A stretch of DNA of 64,000 nt, from NCBI GenBank assembly GCA_012271135.1, contig JAAXGZ010000002.1:26232-90231 (forward strand), given 5' to 3'. This document shows positions 40,204-52,003 of this stretch, in pieces (within the stretch, counting starts at the first letter, position 1; the number at the start of each line of letters is the position of its first letter). The translations under genes were made by a program, and so were the position numbers. Under the pieces are notes generated by a model, which did no database searches, was not told where the DNA came from, and was given only the letters and a program-made list of their open reading frames with translations. This stretch comes from Caldilineales bacterium (GTDB lineage Bacteria; Chloroflexota; Anaerolineae; Caldilineales; Caldilineaceae).

Positions 40204-41766
40204 CTAGAGGCCCTTGGCCGCCACGTACTGGGACGTGTAGGCGTCGATCCAGTCCTGAAGGCCGGCCCGGTAGAGGCTGTCGACGAAATCGCCGAACTCG
40301 GTCAACGGCCGCACTCCGGTGATGAACTTGATCACCTCTTCGGAGTTCAGGCGGTTGATGTCCTCCATGCTCGGCACCTGCTCGGCAATCGCCGCGCCGT
40401 CGTAGGGCACGTCGAAGTCGACCGGCATCTTGCCGTTGCTGTAGTCGAACACGTACTTCTTGATGTGGTCGTAGTGGCGACCCCACAGCGGATCCTCGGG
40501 AGCCGACCAGGTTTCGATTGCCAGGCCTGCGCCCTGGTAGAGCTCGCCGGCGTAGATCGCGGCACCGGCCTCGGCGTCGTAGCGGTGCACCTGTTCCTTG
40601 GTCTCGTCGACCCAGTCCCAGTCCGTGCCCTGAATCCCGTAGTGAGCGGTCACGGCGTTGTCGCGGATCGGATCGTACTGCCAGTTCACGAACTGGATGA
40701 CTTCCTTGGCCACCGGCGAGTTGGCCGGAATCATGTAGGCCTGGGTCATGTTGGCGTTGTTGGTCCCCGCCAGACCCATCGGGCCCACCATCTTGAGTGG
40801 GAAGACGAAGTCCATGCCCGGGATCACATCCTCGAGGAAAATGCGCTGACCCAGGATGGTCATGCGCGAGTACCAGCCACAATGGATGCCCATGTTGCCG
40901 GAACGCAGAACCTCCTCGAAGTCCATGTTGGCAAAGACTTCCTTGTGGAACCAGCCGTTGTTCCACCACTCGTTCATCTTGGCCACGAACGCCTCGTAGC
41001 CGGGCTGCAACTGGTAGGGCTTGATCTGGCCGTCGCTTTCGTCGTACCAGCGCGAGCGGCCGTACTGGCTCCAGGCACCAAGCAGGCAGCCTTCGAGGCT
41101 GCCCAGATTGTTGGTTACCAGGACGGCGTCGGGGTTGGCCTCCTGGAAGGCGGCCATGTTGCCTTCGAGTTCGTCAATCGTCATCTGTTCCGCGTTGAAG
41201 GGCAGGCCCAGATCGTTGATCCAGTCCTCGCGGAACCAGGTGAAGTTCCAAGTGTGCCCCATCAGGCCAAGGCGCGGAATGCCCCAGATGTCGCCGTTGG
41301 CGTCCTTCATCCCGCTCCAAGTGGCCTCGGGGAAGGCGGTCAGAATGTTCTGGCCGTGTTCCTCCAGCAGATCCGTAATCGGCATGATGGCGGCCTTGTA
41401 CTGGGTCCAGTCGCCGGTGAACATGTCCAGCTGTTCCGTCTGGGAACTCAGCATCAGGTTCAGGCGTTCGCGGCCGGCGGCGCCCGGAGGCGGCACAAAG
41501 CCGTTGGGGCGGATGCCCAACTGTTCCGTAATGTAGTCCTGGACCTCCTTGTACTTGTCGGGATCGCTGCCTTCCGGCCGGACCAGGGCAATCGACGGCC
41601 AGACATAGACGTCGACAATGCCGTCCTCGGCCATACCCATGTCATCACCGCCGGCGGCCGGGGCCTCGGGCTGGGCGCAGGCGAGAATGATGCTGCCGCT
41701 GGCAGCCAAGGCCGACAAGCGGAGGAACTGCCGGCGATCAACCGTATACTTCAAGCCATGCTTCAT
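40204..41766 (-). CDS. ABC transporter substrate-binding lipoprotein (LplA type)
   Basis: The 520-residue protein is the extracytoplasmic sugar receptor for the two permeases. Its N-terminus carries a twin-arginine-like motif (DRRQFLRLSALAASGSIIL) running into a lipobox with the lipidated cysteine (LACAQ), followed by an acidic, Ala/Gly linker. The mature part shows LplA-like segments (IWGIPRLGLMGHTWNFTWF, RLNLMLSSQTEQLDMF). GGAGAAA lies before the ATG at 41766. It stands 146 bp downstream of leuA, a different functional block. The ATPase subunit is not encoded here, as is usual for LplABC systems that share an MsmK-like ATPase. Confidence 0.92.
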   Translation of the reverse strand: MKHGLKYTVDRRQFLRLSALAASGSIILACAQPEAPAAGGDDMGMAEDGIVDVYVWPSIALVRPEGSDPDKYKEVQDYITEQLGIRPNGFVPPPGAAGRERLNLMLSSQTEQLDMFTGDWTQYKAAIMPITDLLEEHGQNILTAFPEATWSGMKDANGDIWGIPRLGLMGHTWNFTWFREDWINDLGLPFNAEQMTIDELEGNMAAFQEANPDAVLVTNNLGSLEGCLLGAWSQYGRSRWYDESDGQIKPYQLQPGYEAFVAKMNEWWNNGWFHKEVFANMDFEEVLRSGNMGIHCGWYSRMTILGQRIFLEDVIPGMDFVFPLKMVGPMGLAGTNNANMTQAYMIPANSPVAKEVIQFVNWQYDPIRDNAVTAHYGIQGTDWDWVDETKEQVHRYDAEAGAAIYAGELYQGAGLAIETWSAPEDPLWGRHYDHIKKYVFDYSNGKMPVDFDVPYDGAAIAEQVPSMEDINRLNSEEVIKFITGVRPLTEFGDFVDSLYRAGLQDWIDAYTSQYVAAKGL

Positions 41767-41912
41767 GGCGTTTCTCCTTTGTACCAACAAGGTGTCGCGC
41801 ACAGGCTGCGAAGGCCGCCGGAGGGTGCACACTACCCCATGGCCGCTACTACCGCCGCGCTCTGCACGCCGCGATCGTAGCACAGCCCTGAAGGACCCTC
41901 CCGGTTCGCGGC

Positions 41913-43664
<1,752 letters not shown>

Positions 43665-43693
43665 GAACGGGCCGCCGGGCGGCCCTCTGTCAC

Positions 43694-44707
43694 TCAGGCT
43701 TCGCGCTCGATTTCCTGTGCGTTGAGGAAGGTCATCATGCGGCGCAGTTCCAGGCCCACCTCCTCAATCTGCTGGTACTGTTCGCGGCGGCGGCGGGCCT
43801 TGAAATTCGAGAGCCCGGCGTAGTACTCGTCCATCCACTCCTCGGCGAAACGGCCGCTCGTAACCTCCTCCAGGATCTGCTTCATGGCCTTGCGCGTCTC
43901 ATCGGTGACGATGCGTTGACCGCTGACATAGTCGCCCCACTCGGCCGTGTCCGAGACGCTGTAGCGCATGTAGGCCAAGCCGCCTTCGTAGAACAGGTCG
44001 ACAATCAGCTTGAGTTCGTGCAGACACTCGAAATAGGCAATTTCCGGCTGGTACCCCGCCTCGACCAGGGTCTCGAACGCGGCCTTGACCAGCTCGCTGA
44101 CACCGCCGCAGAGCACGGCTTGCTCTCCGAAGAGGTCGGTTTCCGTCTCCTCGGCGAAAGTGGTCTCCAGCACGCCGGCGCGCGTGCAACCCAGACCGCG
44201 GCCGTAGGACAGAGCGTTGGCCAAGGCCTGACCGGAGGCATCCTGGTGGATGGCCACCAGGCCGGGTACGCCCGAACCCTCCGTGAAGACTTCGCGCACG
44301 CGATGGCCCGGCGCCTTGGGCGCCACCATCGACACATCGACATGCGCGGGAGGCACGATCTGACCAAACCGAATGTTGAATCCATGGGCGAACATCAGCG
44401 TGTCGCCGGGATTGAGGCCCTGCTGGATTTCCTCCTTGTAGATCTGACCCTGGACCTGGTCCGGCAGCAAGACCATCGTGATATCGGCCGATGCCGTGGC
44501 ATCGGCCGTGGTCATGACCTCCAACCCGTCCGCCTCGGCCTTGGCCCGACTGCGGCTGCCCTCATACAGGCCCACAACCACGGACATCCCGGAATCGTGC
44601 AGGTTCAGGGCATGGGCATGCCCCTGGCTGCCGTAACCAAGGATGGCGATGCGCTTGTCCTTGATCAGGTCCGGGTCCGCTTGGTTTTCGTAGTAGATCG
44701 TGGCCAT
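43694..44707 (-). CDS. ilvC: ketol-acid reductoisomerase (NADP)
   Basis: IlvC performs the Mg- and NADPH-dependent isomeroreduction in valine and isoleucine synthesis. The 337-residue length is the short class I form. Visible are the Rossmann motif [14 protein letters not shown], the cofactor loop [15 protein letters not shown] (Arg and Ser favour NADPH), the metal/active-site HGFNIRFG and [12 protein letters not shown]. It lies between ilvN (100 bp upstream) and leuA (29 bp downstream). Confidence 0.97.
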   Translation of the reverse strand: MATIYYENQADPDLIKDKRIAILGYGSQGHAHALNLHDSGMSVVVGLYEGSRSRAKAEADGLEVMTTADATASADITMVLLPDQVQGQIYKEEIQQGLNPGDTLMFAHGFNIRFGQIVPPAHVDVSMVAPKAPGHRVREVFTEGSGVPGLVAIHQDASGQALANALSYGRGLGCTRAGVLETTFAEETETDLFGEQAVLCGGVSELVKAAFETLVEAGYQPEIAYFECLHELKLIVDLFYEGGLAYMRYSVSDTAEWGDYVSGQRIVTDETRKAMKQILEEVTSGRFAEEWMDEYYAGLSNFKARRRREQYQQIEEVGLELRRMMTFLNAQEIEREA

Positions 44708-44807
44708 GGGGTAAAGGGTCTCCTTGCCGGTTGGGATGGGTTGGGAATCACGTATGGATCAATTGGCCGGAATCGCCTCGGGCCGTCCTGGCGCAAGCGG
44801 GGTGTAG

Positions 44808-45350
44808 TCAAACACCTCCGCCCTGCCAGGTGTCGCCGGCCGGTTCGAGGACCGGTTCCGATTCGACGTTGGCCACGGCGCTGCGCACGATGGCCACCGG
44901 TCCGGTGCGGACCATCTCCAGCAGGTGGTAGTCGCGCAGAAGACCGATGAGCGAGTCGATCTTCTCCTGGCGGCCCACGATCTGGATCAGCATGTCGGTA
45001 CGCGAAATGTCCTCCACCGTGGCCCGGAACACTTGAATCAGGTCAAGGACCTGACGTCGTTCTTCGGGGCCCACCGCCACGCGTACAAGGGCCAGTTCCC
45101 GCTTGACGATCGCCTCTTGCACAAAGCTTTCGACTCGGGTGACGTCCACCAGCTTAATCAGCTGGCTGCGCACCTGCTCCAGGGTCCGGTCGTCGCCGTT
45201 GACTTCGAAGGTCATGCGCGAAATGCCCGTTTCCTCGCTGGCACTGACCTGCAGGCTGTCGATGTTGAAGTTGCGCCGACTCAGCAGGCCGGTCACCCGG
45301 TTCAGAACGCCGGGACGGTCCCGCATCCAGGCCGCCAGAATGTGTTTCAT
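44808..45350 (-). CDS. ilvN: acetolactate synthase small (regulatory) subunit
   Basis: The regulatory subunit binds valine through its ACT domain and stimulates the catalytic subunit. The 180-residue protein starts MKHILAAWMRDRPGVLNRVT (ACT domain, residues about 3-78, with RRNFNIDSLQV) and continues with the ALS_ss C-terminal domain (RELALVRVAV ... EKIDSLIGLLRDYHLLEMVR). I chose the ATG at 45350; the upstream extension of the frame is in the intergenic region and the ilvB end. It follows ilvB after 37 bp. Confidence 0.95.
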   Translation of the reverse strand: MKHILAAWMRDRPGVLNRVTGLLSRRNFNIDSLQVSASEETGISRMTFEVNGDDRTLEQVRSQLIKLVDVTRVESFVQEAIVKRELALVRVAVGPEERRQVLDLIQVFRATVEDISRTDMLIQIVGRQEKIDSLIGLLRDYHLLEMVRTGPVAIVRSAVANVESEPVLEPAGDTWQGGGV

Positions 45351-45387
45351 CGATGCCGCTCCGCGGTGGATGGGTGAGCAAATCGGA

Positions 45388-47169
45388 TCAGAAGGCCGGC
45401 ACCACACCGCCGTGGTCCTGCACGATGTGCGGCCGGCGGATGAGTTCGTCCACGGCGGCGCCGGGCGCCACCATCGGATACACATTGACCTCTTCCTTGA
45501 CCTGGAAGTCGATCAGGTACGGGCCATCCGTGGTGTTGGCCGCGCGCACGGCTTCGGCCACCTGTCCGGGTTCCTCCACCTTGGAGGCCGGTATCCCGTA
45601 GGCGGCCGCCAGCATCACATAGTCAGGAGACAGGACCGGCGTGCCCACATAGCGCTTGTCGTGGAAGAATTGCTGCCACTGGCGCACCATGCCGAGAAAG
45701 CCGTTGTTGATGATGGCAATCTTGACCGGCAACTTCTCCTGCTGAATCGTGGCCAGTTCCTGCATCGTCATCTGGAAACCGCCGTCGCCCACGATGGCCC
45801 ACACCAGCTTGTCGGGCCGGGCCATTTGGGCCCCCATGGCCGCCGGCACTCCGTACCCCATGGTCCCCAAGCCGCCGCTGGTCAGGAGCTGACCGGCCCG
45901 TTCATGCACAAAGTACTGGGACTCCCACATCTGGTGCTGGCCAACGTCGGTGGCCACCAGCACGTCACCGGGATCCCGCAGGTTGGTGGTCTCCGACCAG
46001 ATCTGCCGCATGATGAACGGCGGCACCAGTTCGTCCAGTTCGAAGGTGAGGATGTCCTTGCTGGCACTGCTGAGCTTGCGGTCGGTGAGCGAGGCCAGCC
46101 ACTCCGTGTGCGTGTTGGGATGGACGAGCGGCTCCAGGGCCGGCAGCGTTTCCGCCAGGTCCCCGACGACGGCGACATCCGGCTGCACATTCTTACCCAC
46201 TTCGGCCTTGTCGAGTTCGAAGTGCACCACGGACGCCTGCTTGGCGAAGCGGTCCAGGCGGCCTGTGATGCGGTCGTCGAAGCGCATGCCCAGCGCGATC
46301 AGGACATCGCAGGCCTGGACCGCCTCGTTGGCGTAGGCTTCGCCGTGCATGCCGCCCATGCCCAGGCTGAGGGGATGGGTTTCCGTGATGTTGCCAGTAC
46401 CCAGCAGGGTGGTTACGACCGGGATTTCGGCTTTCTCCACAATCCGCAGCAGCACGTCCGACATCCCGGCCAGATGGATACCGTGTCCGGCCATGATCAG
46501 CGGCGCCTCGGCGGCGTTGATCAAATCGGCCGCGTCGGCCAGCGCGTCCTGCCAAGCAGCAGGGTAGGGATTAAAGCCGGGCAGCTTCACTTCCATATCG
46601 TAGCGAAATTCGCCCTCCGCGATCTGCACGTCCTTGCACACGTCCACGAGCACCGGCCCGGGACGCCCCTTCCGGGCAATGTAAAACGCCTCCTTCATGA
46701 CCATCGGCAGGTCGGCCACGTCGGTGACAAGGTAGTTGTGCTTGCAGACGGGTTGGGTCACGCCCACAATGTCCGCCTCCTGGAAGGCATCGGTGCCCAG
46801 CAGTGGCGAAGGCACCTGGCCCGTGATGCACACGATGGGCACGCTGTCCATCTGAGCGGTCGCAATGCCGGTGACGAGATTGGTCGCGCCGGGGCCGCTG
46901 GTCGCCACGCACACCCCCACCTCACCCGTGGCCCTGGCATAGCCGTCCGCCATGTGGGCCGCACATTGTTCGTGCCGCACCAACACATGATGCAAGAGCC
47001 CTTCAGCTTCGTATATCGCCAGCGCGTCGTATGCCGGCAAAATGGCGCCGCCGGGATGGCCGAACAGAATGGAGACCCCCTCGGTTACGCAAGCATCCCA
47101 GATCATCTCCGACCCGGTTATGCGGCGCGGCGGCGCTGTAGTCCTGAAATGATCGGGGGGAAAGTGCAT
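45388..47169 (-). CDS. ilvB: acetolactate synthase large (catalytic) subunit
   Basis: IlvB is the thiamine-diphosphate enzyme that starts branched-chain synthesis from pyruvate (and 2-oxobutyrate). The 593-residue protein shows the catalytic Glu region [20 protein letters not shown] and the ThDP-binding motif [15 protein letters not shown] ending in [15 protein letters not shown] lies 7 nt before the ATG at 47169. It is preceded by a 230-nt leader with a Leu/Val-rich peptide and a terminator hairpin, the arrangement of attenuated ilv operons. Confidence 0.97.
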   Translation of the reverse strand: MHFPPDHFRTTAPPRRITGSEMIWDACVTEGVSILFGHPGGAILPAYDALAIYEAEGLLHHVLVRHEQCAAHMADGYARATGEVGVCVATSGPGATNLVTGIATAQMDSVPIVCITGQVPSPLLGTDAFQEADIVGVTQPVCKHNYLVTDVADLPMVMKEAFYIARKGRPGPVLVDVCKDVQIAEGEFRYDMEVKLPGFNPYPAAWQDALADAADLINAAEAPLIMAGHGIHLAGMSDVLLRIVEKAEIPVVTTLLGTGNITETHPLSLGMGGMHGEAYANEAVQACDVLIALGMRFDDRITGRLDRFAKQASVVHFELDKAEVGKNVQPDVAVVGDLAETLPALEPLVHPNTHTEWLASLTDRKLSSASKDILTFELDELVPPFIMRQIWSETTNLRDPGDVLVATDVGQHQMWESQYFVHERAGQLLTSGGLGTMGYGVPAAMGAQMARPDKLVWAIVGDGGFQMTMQELATIQQEKLPVKIAIINNGFLGMVRQWQQFFHDKRYVGTPVLSPDYVMLAAAYGIPASKVEEPGQVAEAVRAANTTDGPYLIDFQVKEEVNVYPMVAPGAAVDELIRRPHIVQDHGGVVPAF

Positions 47170-47231
47170 CTTTAGGCTCCGGTCTCGGTGGGTGGACTCT
47201 GCGCGGTTGGTTTTCGGTTAAACTTAGGCTG

Positions 47232-47300
47232 GACCAGGGCAAAAAAAATCCTTCCCGGTGGGAAGGATTGACGGCTTTGCCTGTCTAGCTCGCCCTGGTC
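47232..47300 (-). other. long-range inverted repeat around the ilv attenuator hairpin
   Basis: In the leader RNA GACCAGGGC (from 47300-47292) can pair with GCCCTGGTC (from 47240-47232). The second arm lies right after the terminator U run, so it exists only in read-through RNA. It may stabilise the antiterminated leader, but the role is inference. Confidence 0.4.
47241..47269 (-). terminator. ilvBNC-leuA attenuator terminator
   Basis: On the minus strand AATCCTTCCC pairs with GGGAAGGATT across a three-base loop, followed directly by a run of six more T residues. It is a textbook intrinsic terminator and sits between the leader peptide stop (47310) and ilvB (47169), so it must be read through to express the operon. 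Confidence 0.9.
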
Positions 47301-47309
47301 GGCTCGCCT

Positions 47310-47402
47310 CTATCCCTCACCACACAGGTGCGGCCGCAGGACGACGAGGTCGACCTGCGCGTCAGGCAACAACAAGAACGACGAATGCGGTAGTGCAGTC
47401 AT
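47310..47402 (-). CDS. ilv operon leader peptide
   Basis: A 30-codon frame starts at ATG 47402 and ends TAG at 47310. The peptide begins MTALPHSSFLLLP and continues DAQVDLVVLRPHL; by my count it has eight Leu and three Val in 30 residues, with the clusters LLL and LVVL. It lies upstream of a terminator hairpin, as in ilvB and leu leader peptides of other bacteria. When charged Leu or Val tRNA is scarce, ribosome stalling in these codons should prevent terminator formation. The predicted transcription start falls at the ATG, so the peptide would be translated from a leaderless message. Confidence 0.8.
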   Translation of the reverse strand: MTALPHSSFLLLPDAQVDLVVLRPHLCGEG

Positions 47403-47407
47403 GCCCC

Positions 47408-47437
47408 ATTGTAGGCCACCCCGGCGCAGGAAGTCAA
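47408..47437 (-). promoter_or_regulatory. promoter of the ilvB-ilvN-ilvC-leuA operon
   Basis: On the minus strand TTGACT (47437-47432) and TACAAT (47413-47408) are separated by 18 bp, a near-consensus housekeeping promoter. The expected start point, 6-7 bases after the -10 box, coincides with the ATG of the leader peptide. Confidence 0.8.
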
Positions 47438-47552
47438 TTCAAGAAAAGGCCCTACATCGGAATCCGCGCCGGATAACACGCGCAACCGATCCGTTCCCGG
47501 CCCGGCCGAACCTCAAACCCACCAAGCACCTCACATCTGATCAATCCCTGTC

Positions 47553-49829
47553 ATGACTGTCAGTCCTCCCCCTCCCGCATCCACCGGGGTTGTGAACGAA
47601 CCCCTGGTCCAACTGCCTCCGAAATCCCACCCGGACGGCGCGTCGGCATTGAACGGGCACGCCGGTGCGGCCGTCGTGCCACCGACGGACACGTTTTTCC
47701 TGGAGCGGGACGTGTCCGGTCGCTCGGTGGAGGATCTGTGTACGGCGCCCGAAATCTACAACCGCGAGCTAAGTTGGCTCGACTTCAACTGGCGGGTCCT
47801 GCACGAGGCACAGGACCCGCGCAATCCGCTGGTGGAACGCCTCAAGTTCCTCGGCATCACCGGTTCGAACCTCGACGAGTTCATCCGCAAACGGGTCGGC
47901 GGCCTGCAGCGGCAGCGGGCTGCAGGTGTGGCCAACCTGCGGCTGCAGGGATGGACGCCGGAACACCAGCTGAACCTGATTGGCAAGGTCATTGATATTT
48001 TTCGCAACCAGCAGGACGAGTGCCTCCTGCAGGACCTCCTGCCCAAGCTGGCCGACGAGGGCATCCGCCTGCTGGGCTATGACGACTTGTCCGAGAGCCA
48101 GGTGGCCGATCTCCGCAACCTGTTCCTGCAGGACTTGTTTCCCCTGCTGACGCCGTTGGCCTACGACCCGGGCCATCCCTTCCCGTTCATCAGTAACCTG
48201 AGCCTCAATCTGGCGGTCGAGGTGCGCGACCCGCGCACCGGTGATGTGCGACTGGCCCGCCTCAAGGCCCCCACCGATCGGCACCGCTGGATCCCGGTGG
48301 GGCCCCCCAACCATTTTGTGTCGCTGGTGAACGTCCTGCTCAACAACCTGGACACGCTGTTCCGAGGGATGGAAGTAGTCGATGCCTATCCGTTCCGCAT
48401 CACGCGCAACGCCACCTTGGTGCGCAACGAGGACGAGGCGGACGACCTGGTCGAGATGATCAGCGATGAACTGCAGCAGCGGCGATTTGCGCCCGTGGTG
48501 CAGCTGGAGGTGTCGGACCGCATGCCGCGCCGGGTGCTGGGGGTCCTGTTGCGCGAATTCGGGCTGCGCGACCAGGATGTGTACCGCGTCAAGGGAGTCC
48601 TGGACGTGGCTGAGTTGTTCAACCTTGCCAACCTGATCGAGCGCCAGGAACTGAAGTTCCCGCCGTTCCGGCCCCAGATTCCCTCCGGTTTCGCTGCACT
48701 CTCGCCGGACACGTCTCCGGACGACATGTTCCGGTTGCTGAGCAAGGGCGATCGGCTTCTGCACCACCCCTACCAGTCATTCGCCCGCACAACGCAGGAG
48801 GTGATTCTGGCGGCGACCCGCGATCCCAAGGTGCTGGCCATCAAGCATACGATGTACCGGACATCGGACGATTCGGCCATCGTGGCGGCGCTGGCCGCCG
48901 CGGCCGGGGCCGGCAAGCAGGTGGCGGTGTTGGTGGAGGTCAAGGCCCGTTTCGACGAGGAACTGAATATCCACCACTCCAAGCGCCTCGAGGAAGCGGG
49001 ATGCCATGTGGCCTATGGACTGGTGGGTCTGAAGACCCACTCCAAGGTCACGCTGATTGTGCGCCAGGAGCGGAACGGCCTGCGCAGCTACGCGCACATC
49101 GGCACGGGCAACTACAACGCCAAGACCGCCAACGTGTACACCGACTACAGTCTGCTGACCACGAACGAGGACATCGTCAGCGACGTGATGCACCTGTTCA
49201 ACTATCTGACCGGCTACGGCCAGAGCCTGGAATACAAGCACCTGCTGGTAGCGCCCATCAACATGCGCGACCGGTTCATCAAGATGCTCGAGCGGGAAAT
49301 CGAGCACTGCGGTCGGACGGGCGAGGGTCACGTCGTAGCCAAGGTCAACGGCCTGGACGACCCGCGGCTTTGCGAGGCCCTGTATGCCGCCAGCCAAGCC
49401 GGAGTTCGCATCGACTTGATTGTACGAGGCATCTGCCGCATCCGGCCCGGCATCCCGGAGATCAGTGAAAACATCACCGTACTTAGCCTGGTCGGCCGAT
49501 TCCTGGAGCACAGCCGCATCTTCTACTTCGCCAACGACGGGGAGCCGGAATGCTACATCGGCAGCGCGGACTGGATGCAGCGCAACCTGGACAACCGTGT
49601 CGAGGTCATCGTGCCCCTGCTGGACCCGAAGCTGCGCGACGAGGTACGCGACATGCTGGCGTTGTGCGTCCATGATCAGCGCAACGCGTGGGAGATGCGT
49701 TCGGACGGGAGCTACGTGCAGCGGCTGCCGGCCGCGCTGGCAGAGGATTCCCCGGAGGCGGAAGCCAACGCCGTGAAGGGCGCCCAGCTCACCCTGATGA
49801 TGCAGGCCAACCAGCACTCGCTCTACTGA
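47553..49829 (+). CDS. ppk: polyphosphate kinase 1
   Basis: PPK1 reversibly polymerises ATP phosphate into polyphosphate. The 758-residue protein starts with about 65 poorly conserved residues, then the N domain (NRELSWLDFNWRVLHEA), the head domain and the two phospholipase-D-like catalytic domains. The autophosphorylated His is in GLKTHSKVTLIVR; other conserved segments are EVKARFDEELNI and SYAHIGTGNYNAKTA, and the Arg/Asp site IGSADWMQRNLDNRVEV. It is transcribed away from ilvB, with about 150 bp for both control regions. Confidence 0.96.
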   Translation: MTVSPPPPASTGVVNEPLVQLPPKSHPDGASALNGHAGAAVVPPTDTFFLERDVSGRSVEDLCTAPEIYNRELSWLDFNWRVLHEAQDPRNPLVERLKFLGITGSNLDEFIRKRVGGLQRQRAAGVANLRLQGWTPEHQLNLIGKVIDIFRNQQDECLLQDLLPKLADEGIRLLGYDDLSESQVADLRNLFLQDLFPLLTPLAYDPGHPFPFISNLSLNLAVEVRDPRTGDVRLARLKAPTDRHRWIPVGPPNHFVSLVNVLLNNLDTLFRGMEVVDAYPFRITRNATLVRNEDEADDLVEMISDELQQRRFAPVVQLEVSDRMPRRVLGVLLREFGLRDQDVYRVKGVLDVAELFNLANLIERQELKFPPFRPQIPSGFAALSPDTSPDDMFRLLSKGDRLLHHPYQSFARTTQEVILAATRDPKVLAIKHTMYRTSDDSAIVAALAAAAGAGKQVAVLVEVKARFDEELNIHHSKRLEEAGCHVAYGLVGLKTHSKVTLIVRQERNGLRSYAHIGTGNYNAKTANVYTDYSLLTTNEDIVSDVMHLFNYLTGYGQSLEYKHLLVAPINMRDRFIKMLEREIEHCGRTGEGHVVAKVNGLDDPRLCEALYAASQAGVRIDLIVRGICRIRPGIPEISENITVLSLVGRFLEHSRIFYFANDGEPECYIGSADWMQRNLDNRVEVIVPLLDPKLRDEVRDMLALCVHDQRNAWEMRSDGSYVQRLPAALAEDSPEAEANAVKGAQLTLMMQANQHSLY

Positions 49830-49850
49830 GCCGGGCCGGGAAGCCCCTTC

Positions 49851-50939
49851 TCAAAACCCACCCGCGATCGGAAGCGGTTCCGGCCGACTGCAGGTGGTGG
49901 TCGTGTCCAGATGCCTGCCGAGAGCACTGGACTCCCTGAATAGTTCCATGACCTCCAGCACGTGATGGGCAAGGTCGCCGCTGGCCCGGTGGGGACGGTC
50001 GTGGGTCAGGGCATGCGCCATGTCAGCCAAACCGATGCCCCTCAACACTTGGTCGCTGTGGGTCAGGGGCACTTCGGTCCATTCGCGGTTGCGGAAGATC
50101 CCGGCCAGATGCGTCACTGGCCCCTGGAAGGTATTGGGGTCGGGAACACCCAGGGAGCCCTCGGTTCCATACACCTCAATCCGGGGCAAGGCGCCACCCC
50201 AGACATCGAAGCTCTGGATAATCGTCCCGATGGCGCCGGAATGGAATTCCACGGTGCCGGCATAGTGGGTGGGCACTTCGGGACGGATCACCTTGCCGGC
50301 TAGGGGCTGGCTGGTAATCGTGCGCTCCGGAAAGGTGATCCGGGTCATGCCACTGACCTTGCGAATCGGCCCCATCAGGTTGACCAGGGCCGTCAGGTAG
50401 TACGGCCCCATGTCCAGCATGGGGCCACCTCCGGCCTCGTAGTAGAACTCCGGTGCCGGATGCCAAGCCTCGTGCCCGTGGCTCAACATGAAGGCGGTGG
50501 CCGCCACCGGTTTCCCGATCATCCCTTGATCGATGGCATGCCGTGCGGTTTGCTGTCCACCGCCCAGAAACGTGTCGGGTGCACAGCCCAGCCGCAGGCT
50601 ATTGATCGCGGCCGCCTCCACCACCGCCCTGCCCTGGCCCCGGTCGACGGCCAGGGGTTTTTCGCTATAGGCATGCTTGCCGGCCTCCAAGGCCTTGATG
50701 TCCACCTCGGCATGCGCCTTGGGAATGGTGAGGTTGAGAACGATGTCGATGTCGGACCAGTCCAGGAGATCGTCCACCGTCAGGGCCGGACAGCCAATTT
50801 CCGCAGCCAGGGCCGCGGCCGCCTCCGGGTTCAGGTCCGCCACGGCCGCGATGGCAACATGATCAAAGGGTGCCAGGCCCTTCACGTAGGCACGGCTGAT
50901 AACGCCGCAACCGACAATCCCAACCTGCCAAACCTTCAT
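49851..50939 (-). CDS. Gfo/Idh/MocA family oxidoreductase
   Basis: A 362-residue NAD(P)-dependent sugar or inositol dehydrogenase-like protein. It has the Rossmann start VWQVGIVGCGVISRAYVKG, the SEKPLAVD motif with the conserved active-site Lys, and the C-terminal beta-sheet domain (GGGPMLDMGPYYLTALVNLM). No signal peptide is present. I chose the ATG at 50939. It is the last gene of the minus-strand sugar module and follows the aldo-keto reductase by 35 bp. It is only distantly related to the twin Gfo genes upstream. Confidence 0.88.
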   Translation of the reverse strand: MKVWQVGIVGCGVISRAYVKGLAPFDHVAIAAVADLNPEAAAALAAEIGCPALTVDDLLDWSDIDIVLNLTIPKAHAEVDIKALEAGKHAYSEKPLAVDRGQGRAVVEAAAINSLRLGCAPDTFLGGGQQTARHAIDQGMIGKPVAATAFMLSHGHEAWHPAPEFYYEAGGGPMLDMGPYYLTALVNLMGPIRKVSGMTRITFPERTITSQPLAGKVIRPEVPTHYAGTVEFHSGAIGTIIQSFDVWGGALPRIEVYGTEGSLGVPDPNTFQGPVTHLAGIFRNREWTEVPLTHSDQVLRGIGLADMAHALTHDRPHRASGDLAHHVLEVMELFRESSALGRHLDTTTTCSRPEPLPIAGGF

Positions 50940-50974
50940 CGTCCAATCCCCCTTGGCTGCGGTGGGCAGCATTC

Positions 50975-51949
50975 TCAGTGCGTGGGTTCCCCTGCACCGG
51001 TCTCCAACCAGGTCAGATCCGCGGGGGTCAGCTCGAAGTCCAGCGATCGCAGGTTGTCCTTCCATTCGGCGGGCGAGTTGCAGCCGATCAGGGCGAAGAG
51101 ATTGAGGGGCTGAGACAGCACGTAGGAGACGGCCACCTGCGCCGATGTCAAGCCATGGCGGACTCCCATCGCCGCGGCCCGGTCCAGGCGCCGGAAGTTC
51201 TCATCCGAGGCATAGGACCGGATGCAGGTGGCGTGGTGGTAGCCCTCGAAGCCGTCCAGGTTGTCCCGCGTGTAGATCCCGGTAAAGAAACCCATGGCCA
51301 GGCTCGACCAGGTGAAGACCGGCATCTGTGTTTCGCGATACCAAGCCCGCGCTTCCGCGCCCTTGCGTCCTGAAATTGTCAGGCAATCGCGCCAGGGCTC
51401 CTCCACCTGTTCCGCCATGCTGAAGTTCGGGCTGCTGGCCACGAAGGGGGCGCATCCATTTGCAGCGGCATAGGTGTTGGCTTCCCTGATTCGTTCGGGG
51501 CTCCAGTTCGAACCACCGTACGCCAGGATCTTGCCTTCCCGGCGGTGTTGTTCAAGTCGTTCGACCAGGGGCCCCACCGGCAGTGCGGGATCGTCCCGAT
51601 GCAGCAGGTACAGATCGATGTGGTCGGTCCGCAGACGGGCCAGCGAGTCGTGCAAATCGCTGCTCAGATCGTACGGGGTGACCCGGTCGCGGTCCTGGTT
51701 GAAGTGGCACCCCTTGGTGAGCACAAGGATTTCGTCCCGTATACCCCTGGACTCCATCCACAGTCCCAAGGCCCGTTCCGACCCGCCGCCACCATAACCA
51801 TGGGCGGAGTCGACCGCATTGCACCCCAGTTCGTAGAGACTGTCCATCAACTCGATGCCAGCCTCCCGGTTACCGTCGTGCAGCATTATCGTGCCCTGCA
51901 CAATGCGGCCAATCCGCTTTTCACAACCCGGAATTTGTCCGTATTTCAC
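50975..51949 (-). CDS. aldo-keto reductase
   Basis: A 324-residue NADPH-type carbonyl reductase fold. The catalytic tetrad is visible: Asp in NAVDSAHGYG with the Tyr five residues later, Lys in VLTKGCHF and His in LYLLHRDDP. The cofactor-binding segment near SYVLSQPLNLFALIGCNSP is present. It probably oxidises or reduces a sugar or polyol handled by the neighbouring Gfo/Idh proteins. It lies 54 bp after the first twin Gfo gene. Confidence 0.88.
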   Translation of the reverse strand: MKYGQIPGCEKRIGRIVQGTIMLHDGNREAGIELMDSLYELGCNAVDSAHGYGGGGSERALGLWMESRGIRDEILVLTKGCHFNQDRDRVTPYDLSSDLHDSLARLRTDHIDLYLLHRDDPALPVGPLVERLEQHRREGKILAYGGSNWSPERIREANTYAAANGCAPFVASSPNFSMAEQVEEPWRDCLTISGRKGAEARAWYRETQMPVFTWSSLAMGFFTGIYTRDNLDGFEGYHHATCIRSYASDENFRRLDRAAAMGVRHGLTSAQVAVSYVLSQPLNLFALIGCNSPAEWKDNLRSLDFELTPADLTWLETGAGEPTH

Positions 51950-52003
51950 GCGAGAAGTTCCTGTTGGCTTGGAACGGGCGAGACCCGCAAAAGAAGGCCG
52001 TAT

